Origin: Patescibacteria group bacterium
Lineage (GTDB): Bacteria; Patescibacteriota; Gracilibacteria; UM-FILTER-43-11
Direction of reading: 5' to 3'
Assembly (NCBI GenBank): GCA_018817125.1
Contig: JAHIUN010000015.1
Span: 1 to 64,000, forward strand
Length of the DNA stretch: 64,000 nucleotides
The position numbers and the translations under genes are program-made. The notes beneath the pieces were generated by a model. The model did not search any database and had not been told where the DNA came from. It saw only the letters and a list, made by a program, of their open reading frames with translations. Positions 8,279-15,033 of the stretch are shown one piece after another; position 1 is the first letter of the stretch; each line of letters begins with the position of its first letter.

Positions 8279-9367
8279 GTGGGGGATGCTATTCCGGTTT
8301 TCCCTGAGGCCGATCCTCATCATCCGGAATGGCAGGAGACACCCATTATCCCCCTTGATTTATCACCGGAGGGTTATGGAGAGCTGTATGTGAAAAACGA
8401 AGCGGACCGCACTTCTAATCCTACCGGCACCATCAAAGACCGTGCCGCTTGGGAACTTGCCACGCTTTATCGTGATTTTGCCCGGGCGCTTTATTTTAAA
8501 TTAAGGCTGGGCAGACTGACCAAAGAGGAGCTGAAAAACATCCCTGTTCCGCGTCTTTCGTTTATGACCAGCGGGAATGAGGGCAGGGCGGTGGCGGAAC
8601 GGTTCAAATTGCATGACCTCCCGCCGCCGAAGCTGATTGTCAGCCAGGATATTCTTCCCGCTTATCTGGAAAGCCTTAAAGTCTTACGCGCCGATCTTTA
8701 TGCGGTGGATCTGGACGAAGCGCTGGATTCTGATGCTATTCGCTGTGTTTCTAATAATGAGGGGGGGATCGATATTACTTCTGTCCGGTCCTTGCAGCCC
8801 CAGGCCATTTTCTATGACTGGCATGTTCATGAATCATTTAATTTTTCACCTGATAAGATTTTTGTGCCTTACGGCTCCGGACGGTTAGCGGAGAATTATC
8901 TGTACTGGCAAATGCGCACCATGCGCAATGAGGGCAATAACACCCGTGATCCCCGGTTAAAAGCTCATGTCGGACACGTGGTGTCAATGGATATTTTAGC
9001 GGCGGAACCATCGTCTCCTACCAGTGTGGCTGATAAGTTAACAGCCCCTTTTAAGCCCTTTTTACTCTTTAAGGACAGCGATATAAACGCACTGACTCTT
9101 ATGAATTTTACGGGTCGTGGGACGAGTAAAAATCCAGTGTCTGAATCGTCTATTGACGAGGCTTTTGCCCTATTAAAAAGCCGCGGGATTCGTGCGGAAC
9201 CTTCCGGAGCCGCGTCATTAGCGTTGTATTTAACCCATTTCAGGCTTGGACTGATCGGAAGAAAGGAAAAGATACTGGTTGTGAATACGGGTGAGGGCTT
9301 ATTTGACCCACATCAAATGGTACGGGAATTCGTTGAAGAAACCCTTTCAGAATCCGGAGAAAAATAG
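8279..9367 (+). CDS. PLP-dependent fold-type II enzyme, threonine-synthase-like
   Basis: A 362-residue relative of threonine synthase and cysteine synthase. NPTGTIKDRAAW carries the PLP lysine (~52), MTSGNEGRAVAERF is the substrate/phosphate loop, PYGSGRLAENYL the glycine loop, and EPSGAASLALYL the C-terminal PLP motif. The exact substrate is not clear. The only start in frame is GTG 8279. An ATG at 8232 in another frame gives MRSFEKNSSPVELVEKWG and runs into the GGGGG at 8281-8285, where one extra G would join it to this frame, so the true N-terminus may be about 17 residues longer. Confidence 0.8.
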   Translation: MGDAIPVFPEADPHHPEWQETPIIPLDLSPEGYGELYVKNEADRTSNPTGTIKDRAAWELATLYRDFARALYFKLRLGRLTKEELKNIPVPRLSFMTSGNEGRAVAERFKLHDLPPPKLIVSQDILPAYLESLKVLRADLYAVDLDEALDSDAIRCVSNNEGGIDITSVRSLQPQAIFYDWHVHESFNFSPDKIFVPYGSGRLAENYLYWQMRTMRNEGNNTRDPRLKAHVGHVVSMDILAAEPSSPTSVADKLTAPFKPFLLFKDSDINALTLMNFTGRGTSKNPVSESSIDEAFALLKSRGIRAEPSGAASLALYLTHFRLGLIGRKEKILVVNTGEGLFDPHQMVREFVEETLSESGEK

Positions 9368-9369
9368 AT

Positions 9370-10215
9370 CTACTCCTCAACCATCACCGCTTTGTACTTC
9401 TCCAGCATTCGTCTTAGCGATTTTTCTAAGGGGGGCATGTGAACGCCTAGTTTTTCACGCTTATCCGTATTCATCACACAATTGGCGCGACGCTGACAAA
9501 GTGTGTCCTGCTCCCTTTTCCCCATAATCTTAATCTCAAATTTCGGGTCGACGATCTCTTTATACATTTCCATGATGGATTTATGATCCATGGCACCGAT
9601 GTTGGTCATGTTGAAGATGCCGGTTTCTTTTCGCTTCATCAGTTCAATGGCGGCGGGAATGAAATCTTCAATAATCGTGCAGGAATTCTGGATATTAATC
9701 ATTTTCGGATACTTCAGCAGTTTATTGATCAGGTTTTTTGGGTGCGGTTTGCCGGTAATGGGGATGCGCACTCTCAACTGAAGCACGTTTTTAAATTCTT
9801 TCAGGGCTTTTTCGGAATACACGCGGGATCGGCTGTAAAGTGAGCCGAAATAATTAGGTTCGTCGTCTTCGGTGTAGCCTCCTTTTTTACCACCGTCATA
9901 CACACAACCGCTGGCCATCTGCACCATGTAGGTGCCGAATTCTTCAGCAACGGTCGCGATATTAATACTGCCGCCCACATTCACGCTCATCGTTTCGCCG
10001 GGGTGATCTTCGCACCAGTCCACATTCGGGTAACCGGTAATCCCGGTCGCGTTGATGATGACATCGGGTTTGGTTTCGTACACGGCTTTTTCCACTTCTG
10101 TATGGTTGCGGATCTCGATGCGGGGCGTGAAGACTTTAAAGCCTTCTTTCATGAGGGTACATTTAAAATGAGACCCGATAAAGCCGGTGGCGCCAAGGAG
10201 TAAAACCTTTTTCAT
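9370..10215 (-). CDS. Nucleotide-sugar epimerase/reductase (UER1/NRS-ER-like)
   Basis: A 281-residue extended short-chain dehydrogenase. GATGFIGS (8-15) is the NAD(P) loop. The body, especially LRVRIPITGKPHPKNLINKLLKYPKMINI and GIFNMTNIGAMDHKSIMEMYK, resembles what I recall of the eukaryotic rhamnose enzyme UER1/NRS-ER, which makes NDP-rhamnose from the 4-keto-6-deoxy sugar, more than bacterial RmlD. The expected catalytic YxxxK reads YSRSR: Y127 is kept but position 131 is Arg. Activity may therefore be altered. It converges on the 8279 gene with 2 bp between stops. Confidence 0.85.
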   Translation of the reverse strand: MKKVLLLGATGFIGSHFKCTLMKEGFKVFTPRIEIRNHTEVEKAVYETKPDVIINATGITGYPNVDWCEDHPGETMSVNVGGSINIATVAEEFGTYMVQMASGCVYDGGKKGGYTEDDEPNYFGSLYSRSRVYSEKALKEFKNVLQLRVRIPITGKPHPKNLINKLLKYPKMINIQNSCTIIEDFIPAAIELMKRKETGIFNMTNIGAMDHKSIMEMYKEIVDPKFEIKIMGKREQDTLCQRRANCVMNTDKREKLGVHMPPLEKSLRRMLEKYKAVMVEE

Positions 10216-10244
10216 ATTTTTTATTAATCAATACTATATTAAGA

Positions 10245-10258
10245 TAGAATCGATTCTA
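10245..10258. promoter_or_regulatory. 14-bp perfect palindrome between divergent genes
   Basis: TAGAATCGATTCTA is a perfect inverted repeat in the 64-base space between the divergent starts at 10215 and 10280. Position and symmetry suit a dimeric repressor operator; no regulator gene is adjacent. Confidence 0.5.
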
Positions 10259-10279
10259 AAAAAGTAAAGTAAAATCCTT

Positions 10280-10579
10280 ATGAAAAAGGTTTTATATGCA
10301 CTGACTCTTGTGGTTATCCTGCTTGGCGGTTTTTATTTATATCGTACGCTTGGCAGTCAAAAGCTGGCCATCACTTCTGCTGAGAAAGAGGCGGTGCAGA
10401 TGAAATTAAGTCAGGCTGTTCAGAAAAAACAGGCTTTGGTGGGTACCAGCACTCTTCGGATCAGAACAAAAGAGAATGCTGGCTCTTTTTTAACAGCCAC
10501 GAACGGAAGGACTTTGTACGTGTTTAAAAATGATGGCCCTGATCAGAGCAATAACCTCTGGTTTGTCGCCCAGCCCTAA
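10280..10579 (+). CDS. Short secreted/anchored protein, possible lipoprotein-repeat remnant
   Basis: A 99-residue protein with one N-terminal hydrophobic segment (MKKVLYALTLVVILLGGFYLY), a charged helix, and a C-terminal block GSFLTATNGRTLYVFKNDGPDQSN. That block resembles the first half of the secreted-repeat lipoprotein family (GxFLxdaxGRTLYxFxkD), but the cysteine/tryptophan second half is missing and the frame ends 11 residues later. It may be a truncated member or a distinct short protein. No function can be assigned. It is followed after 11 bases by another small membrane gene. Confidence 0.6.
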   Translation: MKKVLYALTLVVILLGGFYLYRTLGSQKLAITSAEKEAVQMKLSQAVQKKQALVGTSTLRIRTKENAGSFLTATNGRTLYVFKNDGPDQSNNLWFVAQP

Positions 10580-10590
10580 CCCCTTTTATT

Positions 10591-10803
10591 ATGCACCACA
10601 AACATGTATTCCAATTCATGAAGCACATGGCGGTCAATCTGATACTGGCCGGCATTCTTTCGATTCTTGTCGGCATTCTGATTTTTGTTTATCCGACATT
10701 TTTGGCTATTCTGGTCAGCGCGCTTCTGATCGTCATCGGTCTGCTTTGTTTAAAACTGGCTTTTAAAATCAACAAGTATTCCAAGGTCGATATCGATATT
10801 TAA
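10591..10803 (+). CDS. Small two-helix membrane protein
   Basis: A 70-residue protein with two predicted membrane helices (VNLILAGILSILVGILIFVYP and LAILVSALLIVIGLLCLKLAF) and a basic, His-containing N-terminus. The hairpin resembles one repeat of HdeD/DUF308-type proteins, but it is too short to assign. It probably shares a transcript with the 10280 gene. Its stop abuts the 3' end of the candidate RNA on the other strand. Confidence 0.6.
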   Translation: MHHKHVFQFMKHMAVNLILAGILSILVGILIFVYPTFLAILVSALLIVIGLLCLKLAFKINKYSKVDIDI

Positions 10804-10985
10804 AGAGACCCCCCAACCTGACCGGCGTGGTCTGATCGGGGGGTTGGTACGCACAGGAGAGGAAGTCATTGGGCTTCTGTTGGGGTTGGGACCCCGTTAA
10901 CGGAACCCTGAGGGATACACCCGAACCTCCTTTCGGATCCATAGTTGATGCCCTCTTGGGGCTTGCTTGGGACGATTTACGTACA
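10800..10985 (-). ncRNA. Candidate structured RNA of unknown class
   Basis: A promoter on the minus strand leads into ~185 nt with local hairpins: GCCC/GGGC, CCGAA/TTCGG enclosing AGGAGG, CCG/CGG and GGGG/CCCC. A 7-bp long-range pairing (GTACGTA near the 5' end with TGCGTAC near the 3' end) would close them into one domain. It ends in a long stem at 10844-10808 with G-U pairs that form only in minus-strand RNA, followed by CTCTTT. A 57-codon reading frame exists but runs through this stem into the neighbouring gene, so I favour RNA. It does not match RNase P, tmRNA or SRP RNA motifs I know. Confidence 0.5.
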
Positions 10986-10991
10986 TTGTCT

Positions 10992-11020
10992 ATTTTAGTA
11001 TATTTTATTAAATTTGTCAA
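10992..11020 (-). promoter_or_regulatory. Promoter of the candidate RNA
   Basis: TTGACA (11020-11015) and TAAAAT (10997-10992), 17 bp apart, on the minus strand. The match to sigma-70-type consensus is close. Confidence 0.75.
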
Positions 11021-11043
11021 GTATTAATTATACTTAAAAAACC

Positions 11044-11055
11044 GTGGGTGTTCTG
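11044..11055 (-). repeat. Duplicate of the tRNA-Lys 3' end
   Basis: CAGAACACCCAC on the minus strand is identical to the 3' end of tRNA-Lys (11506-11495). The two copies bracket a broken GIY-YIG gene, the arrangement left by site-specific insertion at a tRNA 3' end. Confidence 0.6.
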
Positions 11056-11073
11056 AAGTTATTCTTGGGTAGA

Positions 11074-11333
11074 TCAAAACTTTGTCGGATGACCATATTT
11101 GATAAGATTCTCCTTTTTTATTTTTGTCCATCCTTTGATCTGTTTTTCTCTTTTTATTGCCTCATTCCTAGCATTGAACTCTTCGAAATAAACAATCTTA
11201 ATTGGTCGTCTTGTACGAGTGTGTTCAGCTCCTTCACCTTTATTATGCTTTCTCTTGCCAGAATATTATTGCAGTGACCAGCGTATAAAGACTGATCTGC
11301 ACATCGTGCAAGATATGCAAAATATTTTTTCAT
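11074..11333 (-). pseudogene. Frameshifted GIY-YIG endonuclease-like gene
   Basis: From ATG 11333 one frame reads MKKYFAYLARCADQSLYAGHC, a GIY-YIG start resembling the intact gene at 50549-50794. After about 25 codons the similarity moves to another frame: HNKGEGAEHTRTRRPIKIVY, then FEEFNARNEAIKREKQIKGW and a C-terminus ending KYGHPTKF with TGA at 11074. The span of 260 bases is one short of 87 codons, which fits a single-base loss. It is probably inactive, or a base-calling error. Confidence 0.75.
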
Positions 11334-11492
11334 AAACTATTGGTTCGGTTGGATACAAAATATAATCAATTTAATTCTGCCCTTCGACTGCACTGTGCTC
11401 TGCTCCGTTACGCTCAGGGCATTCGATTCTTTTCTCTAACATGGCCCGCCATGAGTGAAGCGGAGTAGTGAAAGCTACGAAGCGGAATCGAA
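11334..11492. other. Intergenic stretch left of tRNA-Lys
   Basis: No gene seen. It holds an ATGGC/GCCAT hairpin around 11442-11453 and flanking CGATTC/GAATCG words that could form a larger imperfect stem. Confidence 0.4.
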
Positions 11493-11568
11493 TGGTGGGT
11501 GTTCTGGGGCTCGAACCCAGGACCAATAGCTTAAAAGGCTACTGCTCTACCAACTGAGCTAAACACCC
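11493..11568 (-). tRNA. tRNA-Lys (TTT)
   Basis: Cloverleaf on the minus strand: acceptor GGGTGTT/AACACCC, D arm GCTCAGTTGGTAGAGC, anticodon loop CTTTTAA with anticodon TTT, T arm with GGTTCGAGCCCC, discriminator A and encoded CCA. Its 3' end is duplicated at 11044-11055. Confidence 0.95.
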
Positions 11569-11624
11569 ACGTTTTTAAAAAGCCCCGTTATATTAAATTC
11601 CTCACCCTTAAAAGTCAAACGCTT

Positions 11625-12185
11625 TTACTCTTCCTGACCGAAGAAGCTGGAAATGACGAAGGCGACGGCTGGTAATGAGAACCAGGCGTTGTAGTTATTG
11701 ATCATCAGGCGCACGAGTTGGGATTGGCGGTAGATATCTAAAACAGCCTCATTCATAATCACACTGCTTTCCTGTACCAGCGAGGCGCCGGACGCGTAGA
11801 TGAGAATGGTGCTGGTGATGAGTCCTGCGCTTAACACCCCGTAAGCCAGCGAAAGTATGACCCGCATCATCAGGGAAGTGCTGTGCCCCATATTGATATG
11901 GAACCGCCCCCGGGTCGTTATCAGAATAATACAGAGGATAAAAATGATGATTTTTGTGAGGATCAGGGCATTGGCGTCTGAGGCAAGATCAACGGTCCGG
12001 ATCGCCGGTTCCGTTCCCAGGAAATAACGTTCAATAATATTTCCCACGCCGTCTGCCGCCAGAATGGCGATGTAGGTGCTAATAATAATTTTTATACTCT
12101 GATCACGCCCAATAATAAATGTATAGGCAATAATGACGGTGAAGAAAACAATGATGAGGAGGTCCCAGCTCAGATTAATCTCCAT
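11625..12185 (-). CDS. Multi-pass membrane protein, CvpA-like layout
   Basis: A 186-residue protein with about five hydrophobic helices (LLIIVFFTVIIAYTFII, IKIIISTYIAILAADGV, LILTKIIIFILCIILIT, RVILSLAYGVLSAGLIT, WFSLPAVAFVISSFF). The layout recalls CvpA-family and other small CPR membrane proteins, but I recognise no diagnostic motif. It stands alone between tRNA-Lys and mpg with no SD. Confidence 0.7.
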   Translation of the reverse strand: MEINLSWDLLIIVFFTVIIAYTFIIGRDQSIKIIISTYIAILAADGVGNIIERYFLGTEPAIRTVDLASDANALILTKIIIFILCIILITTRGRFHINMGHSTSLMMRVILSLAYGVLSAGLITSTILIYASGASLVQESSVIMNEAVLDIYRQSQLVRLMINNYNAWFSLPAVAFVISSFFGQEE

Positions 12186-12260
12186 TTTTCGTTTTTATTT
12201 TTTATCCACGTTGATTATACGCTGAACATTTTTTTTATGCAAACATTATTTTGGGGATTT

Positions 12261-12350
12261 GTGGGAGCGGTGGGAGTTGTGCGAACTGTGGGATTTAAAT
12301 CGGTATTACTCCCACAACTCCCACAAATCACGCATATCTCACAACTCCCA
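12261..12350. repeat. Word-repeat palindrome upstream of the 11625 gene
   Basis: GTGGGAGTTGTG-type words in the left half are answered by CACAACTCCCAC-type words in the right half, an imperfect inverted repeat of about 90 bases around an ATTTAAAT centre. Confidence 0.6.
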
Positions 12351-12352
12351 AA

Positions 12353-12889
12353 TTAAAAATAAAAACGCCATTTTTTATCCAAACCTTCGCGGATGCCGAT
12401 ACGGGGAGAAGTTTTGATTTTTGGAGGCACAAACCCGTCGTCATAAACGCCGTCTTTTGACTTTCCGCATAGATCCATTTCGTTATGGCTTTTTTTAGTC
12501 ATATTCAGAGCGATGCATAGTTTACCCGGTCCGTTGGCCAGATGGTCTTTTCGTCCGCGTCGTTTTTCCATCTGCTCAGCCCCTTCTAGCGGTTGGATGC
12601 CTCTAATCAGCACAGCAGCCGGAAAGCCCGTTTTTTCTGTCACAATATTGGCGCAGTGGTGCATGCCATAGGTAAAATACACGTACAAATGTCCTGCCGG
12701 TCCGAACATGGCTTTATTCCTTTCTGTCTTTCCGCGGCAGGCGTGACAGGCAGGGTCGTTTTGGCCGATATAGGCTTCCACTTCATTGATCCGTCCGCTT
12801 GTTTTTCCGATCACTAAAATCTTACCCAGTAGTTCCTGAGCAACTTGTAAGGTGGGGCGGTTAAAAAAGGAGCGGGGGAGTTTGTTCAT
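12353..12889 (-). CDS. mpg: 3-methyladenine DNA glycosylase (AAG family)
   Basis: A 178-residue AAG/MPG glycosylase that excises alkylated purines. Characteristic blocks are present: ARELLG-like AQELLGKILV, INEVEAYIGQNDPACHACRGKTERN (catalytic Glu of EVEAY), MFGPAGHLYVYFTYGMHHCANIV, AAVLIRGIQP, and NGPGKLCIALNM. It is slightly shorter than the ~195-residue bacterial norm, with a short C-terminus ending PRIGIREGLDKKWRFYF. Confidence 0.95.
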   Translation of the reverse strand: MNKLPRSFFNRPTLQVAQELLGKILVIGKTSGRINEVEAYIGQNDPACHACRGKTERNKAMFGPAGHLYVYFTYGMHHCANIVTEKTGFPAAVLIRGIQPLEGAEQMEKRRGRKDHLANGPGKLCIALNMTKKSHNEMDLCGKSKDGVYDDGFVPPKIKTSPRIGIREGLDKKWRFYF

Positions 12890-12966
12890 AGATCTATTAT
12901 ACCCAAAAAAACTTGCGTCAAACTATCAAAACAGGTAATTTTATGTTCGCTAAGCGTGTCATCGTA

Positions 12967-12990
12967 GCCCTGCCTGCCGGCAGGCAGGGC
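12967..12990. repeat. 24-bp perfect GC palindrome
   Basis: A perfect palindrome centred on CTGCCGGCAG, with CCTGCCTG and CAGGCAGG arms. The same 20-bp core recurs at 42289-42308 and a variant lies at 18065-18079, so it is a dispersed element. Confidence 0.75.
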
Positions 12991-13011
12991 AGTTGGTTCG
13001 GGTAGACTCGG

Positions 13012-13032
13012 ACTCCGATCTTGCATCGGAGT
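13012..13032. repeat. Hairpin repeat upstream of tRNA-Met
   Basis: ACTCCGAT pairs with ATCGGAGT around a 5-nt loop. The hairpin at 56-80 is a near copy. Confidence 0.55.
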
Positions 13033-13071
13033 TAGAGCACAGGATTACACAGCATAGAAGAAATGTGTCAT

Positions 13072-13148
13072 GTCACCGTAGCTCAGTTGGTTAGAGCGCA
13101 GGACTCATAAGCCTGAGGTCGTCAGTTCAATTCTGACCGGTGACACCA
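13072..13148 (+). tRNA. tRNA-Met (CAT)
   Basis: Acceptor GTCACCG/CGGTGAC, D arm GCTCAGTTGGTTAGAGC, anticodon loop CTCATAA, T arm GTCAG/CTGAC around TTCAATT, discriminator A and encoded CCA. One A-G mismatch closes the anticodon stem next to the loop. CAT could also be a tRNA-Ile lysidine substrate; the D and T arms look elongator-like. Its 3' 11 nt recur three times downstream. Confidence 0.92.
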
Positions 13149-13165
13149 TTTCAGTCACTTCACAA

Positions 13166-14353
13166 TTACTCAAACCTCAGTGCATCAATAGGTTTTAATT
13201 TGCTGGCTTTGTAGGAAGGAAGCAGGCCGAAGAAAATCCCAACCCCCGCCGAAAATCCGAATGCCATAAGTATAGAGCCTGTGGTTATTATGGGCTGTAG
13301 CTCTGTTGCTGAAGCGATAATACGCTTCACGCCAAAGCTCAACAGTATTCCAAGTATTCCACCGAGCAAGCTTAGGATTACGGATTCAATCAGGAATTGA
13401 ATAAGAATGTCGTTGCGGTGAGCGCCGATCGCTTTGCGGATTCCGATTTCACGGGTTCTTTCCATAACGGAAACCAGCATAATATTCATTACTCCAATAC
13501 CACCCACTAGTAAGGATATTGCAGCAATTCCGCCAAGCAGGATTGTGAAAATTGCTGTTACATCGTTTATGGTATCCAGTAATTCTGTCTGATTAAGTAC
13601 AGAAAAATCCGCACTTGCAGCATCATTTATGTTATGTTCGGCAAGAAGGATTTTTTCGATATTGGCTTTAATCGCATCCATTTCATCAGCCTCGTTAGCA
13701 AATACAGCAATCTGACTGACGGTTTTTTGTCCAAAAACGCGAAGCTGGGCTGTAGAAAAAGGAATAAAGCTTTCGCCACTTTCACCTTTTATAAGCCCGA
13801 CTACACGAAAGATGCTGTTTTCTATACGAATATCCTCTCCAATAGGATTAATACCACCAAAAAGGTCTTCCCATGCCGTCTCATCTATAACAATGTTTTT
13901 ATTTCGCTTAAGATCATCCTCATCATTTAAAAAATTTCCCGCAATCAATTCCTTATCTTTCAGATTAAAATATTCCGGCTGTACGCCAATCAGCCTTATA
14001 CGGGTATTGTTATTTTTATAAATTCCTTGTTTGTTCCCGGATAACTCGGGGGAAATTCCACGTACTCCATCCATACCTTCCAGTGCCTGGAAATCTGAGT
14101 TTTTAAGGGTGCCACTGCCCCCGCCACGAAATACAGTTCTTATATCCGAACCTCCACCCGGAGAAACGAAGAGTACATTGGTCCCCATTTGCTGAAGACG
14201 GCTGGTAATCCCCTGTTGGGCGCCTGTTCCTATAGCCACCATAACTACCACGGAAGAAACGCCTATAATAATGCCAAGCATTGTAAGGCCTGAGCGCAAT
14301 TTGTTAGACCAGATACTGGCGAACGAATTGATGATGTTTTCAAAAATGTCCAT
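13166..14353 (-). CDS. MacB-like ABC transporter permease
   Basis: A 395-residue type VII ABC permease. An N-terminal helix (LRSGLTMLGIIIGVSSVVVMVAIG) is followed by a large extracytoplasmic MacB_PCD domain (~40-260), then three FtsX-domain helices (IFTILLGGIAAISLLVGGIGVMNIMLVSV, IGIRKAIGAHRNDILIQFLIESVILSLLGG, IITTGSILMAFGFSAGVGIFFG). It lacks the fused ATPase of E. coli MacB; the ATPase is the adjacent gene, 2 bases upstream. With the 15034 adaptor it makes a MacAB-type exporter, substrate unknown. Its stop lies 18 bases from tRNA-Met. Confidence 0.92.
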   Translation of the reverse strand: MDIFENIINSFASIWSNKLRSGLTMLGIIIGVSSVVVMVAIGTGAQQGITSRLQQMGTNVLFVSPGGGSDIRTVFRGGGSGTLKNSDFQALEGMDGVRGISPELSGNKQGIYKNNNTRIRLIGVQPEYFNLKDKELIAGNFLNDEDDLKRNKNIVIDETAWEDLFGGINPIGEDIRIENSIFRVVGLIKGESGESFIPFSTAQLRVFGQKTVSQIAVFANEADEMDAIKANIEKILLAEHNINDAASADFSVLNQTELLDTINDVTAIFTILLGGIAAISLLVGGIGVMNIMLVSVMERTREIGIRKAIGAHRNDILIQFLIESVILSLLGGILGILLSFGVKRIIASATELQPIITTGSILMAFGFSAGVGIFFGLLPSYKASKLKPIDALRFE

Positions 14354-14355
14354 GT

Positions 14356-15024
14356 TTAATTCTGAATTATTCCATCAACAATGTGGATAAGTCTGCTTGC
14401 GTGTTCTGCGATATTCGATTCATGGGTAATTAAAATAATAGCTTTGCCGTCGTCGTTCAGTTTCTTAAAAATCCTCATTACATCTTCTCCGGTTTGAGTA
14501 TCTAAGGCTCCGGTAGGTTCATCGGCTAAAATCATACTGGGGTTAGTAACAATAGCGCGTGCTATAGAGACACGCTGCTGCTGACCGCCGGAAAGCTCAT
14601 TTGGTTTGCTTGCTATTCGGTCACCTAATCCAACAGCACTTAGTGCTTCGTGTGCCCTTCGCCTCCTTTCTGCCTGAGACACCCCCTGATACATAAGAGG
14701 GACCATTACCTGCTTTAATGCGCTCATACGGGGTAATAGATTGTACTGCTGAAAAACAAAGCCAATTTTACGACTGCGTACTTTTGTCAGTTCGGTTTCG
14801 TTGAACTTTTCTACAGCTCCACCCTCAAAGCAATATTGACCACTGGTGGGAGTATCCAGCATTCCGATTATATTCATCAGTGTGGATTTACCGGAACCTG
14901 AAGGGCCCATAATAGCGGAAAATTCACCGCTTTTAATGGTGAGGCATACTTTTTTAAGCACATCTATTTTTTGTTCTCCCATCTGATAAGTTTTGGTGAT
15001 TTCTTTAAGCTCTACCAGATTCAT
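14356..15024 (-). CDS. MacB/LolD-type ABC transporter ATPase
   Basis: A 222-residue nucleotide-binding subunit. Walker A GPSGSGKST, Q-loop VFQQYNLLPRMSA, signature LSGGQQQRVSIARAI, Walker B MILADEPTGALD and H-loop ITHES are intact, with the QxxGLGDR-type spacing of the LolD/MacB group. It energises the permease encoded 2 bases downstream. The adaptor gene ends 9 bases upstream, so all three are almost certainly one transcript. Confidence 0.95.
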   Translation of the reverse strand: MNLVELKEITKTYQMGEQKIDVLKKVCLTIKSGEFSAIMGPSGSGKSTLMNIIGMLDTPTSGQYCFEGGAVEKFNETELTKVRSRKIGFVFQQYNLLPRMSALKQVMVPLMYQGVSQAERRRRAHEALSAVGLGDRIASKPNELSGGQQQRVSIARAIVTNPSMILADEPTGALDTQTGEDVMRIFKKLNDDGKAIILITHESNIAEHASRLIHIVDGIIQN

Positions 15025-15033
15025 ATTTATAAA

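Noticed and set aside
10769-11020. Minus-strand 83-codon frame over the candidate RNA
   Set aside because: Runs through the terminal hairpin into the convergent gene, begins upstream of the predicted transcript start and has Pro/Gln-rich, non-domain composition.
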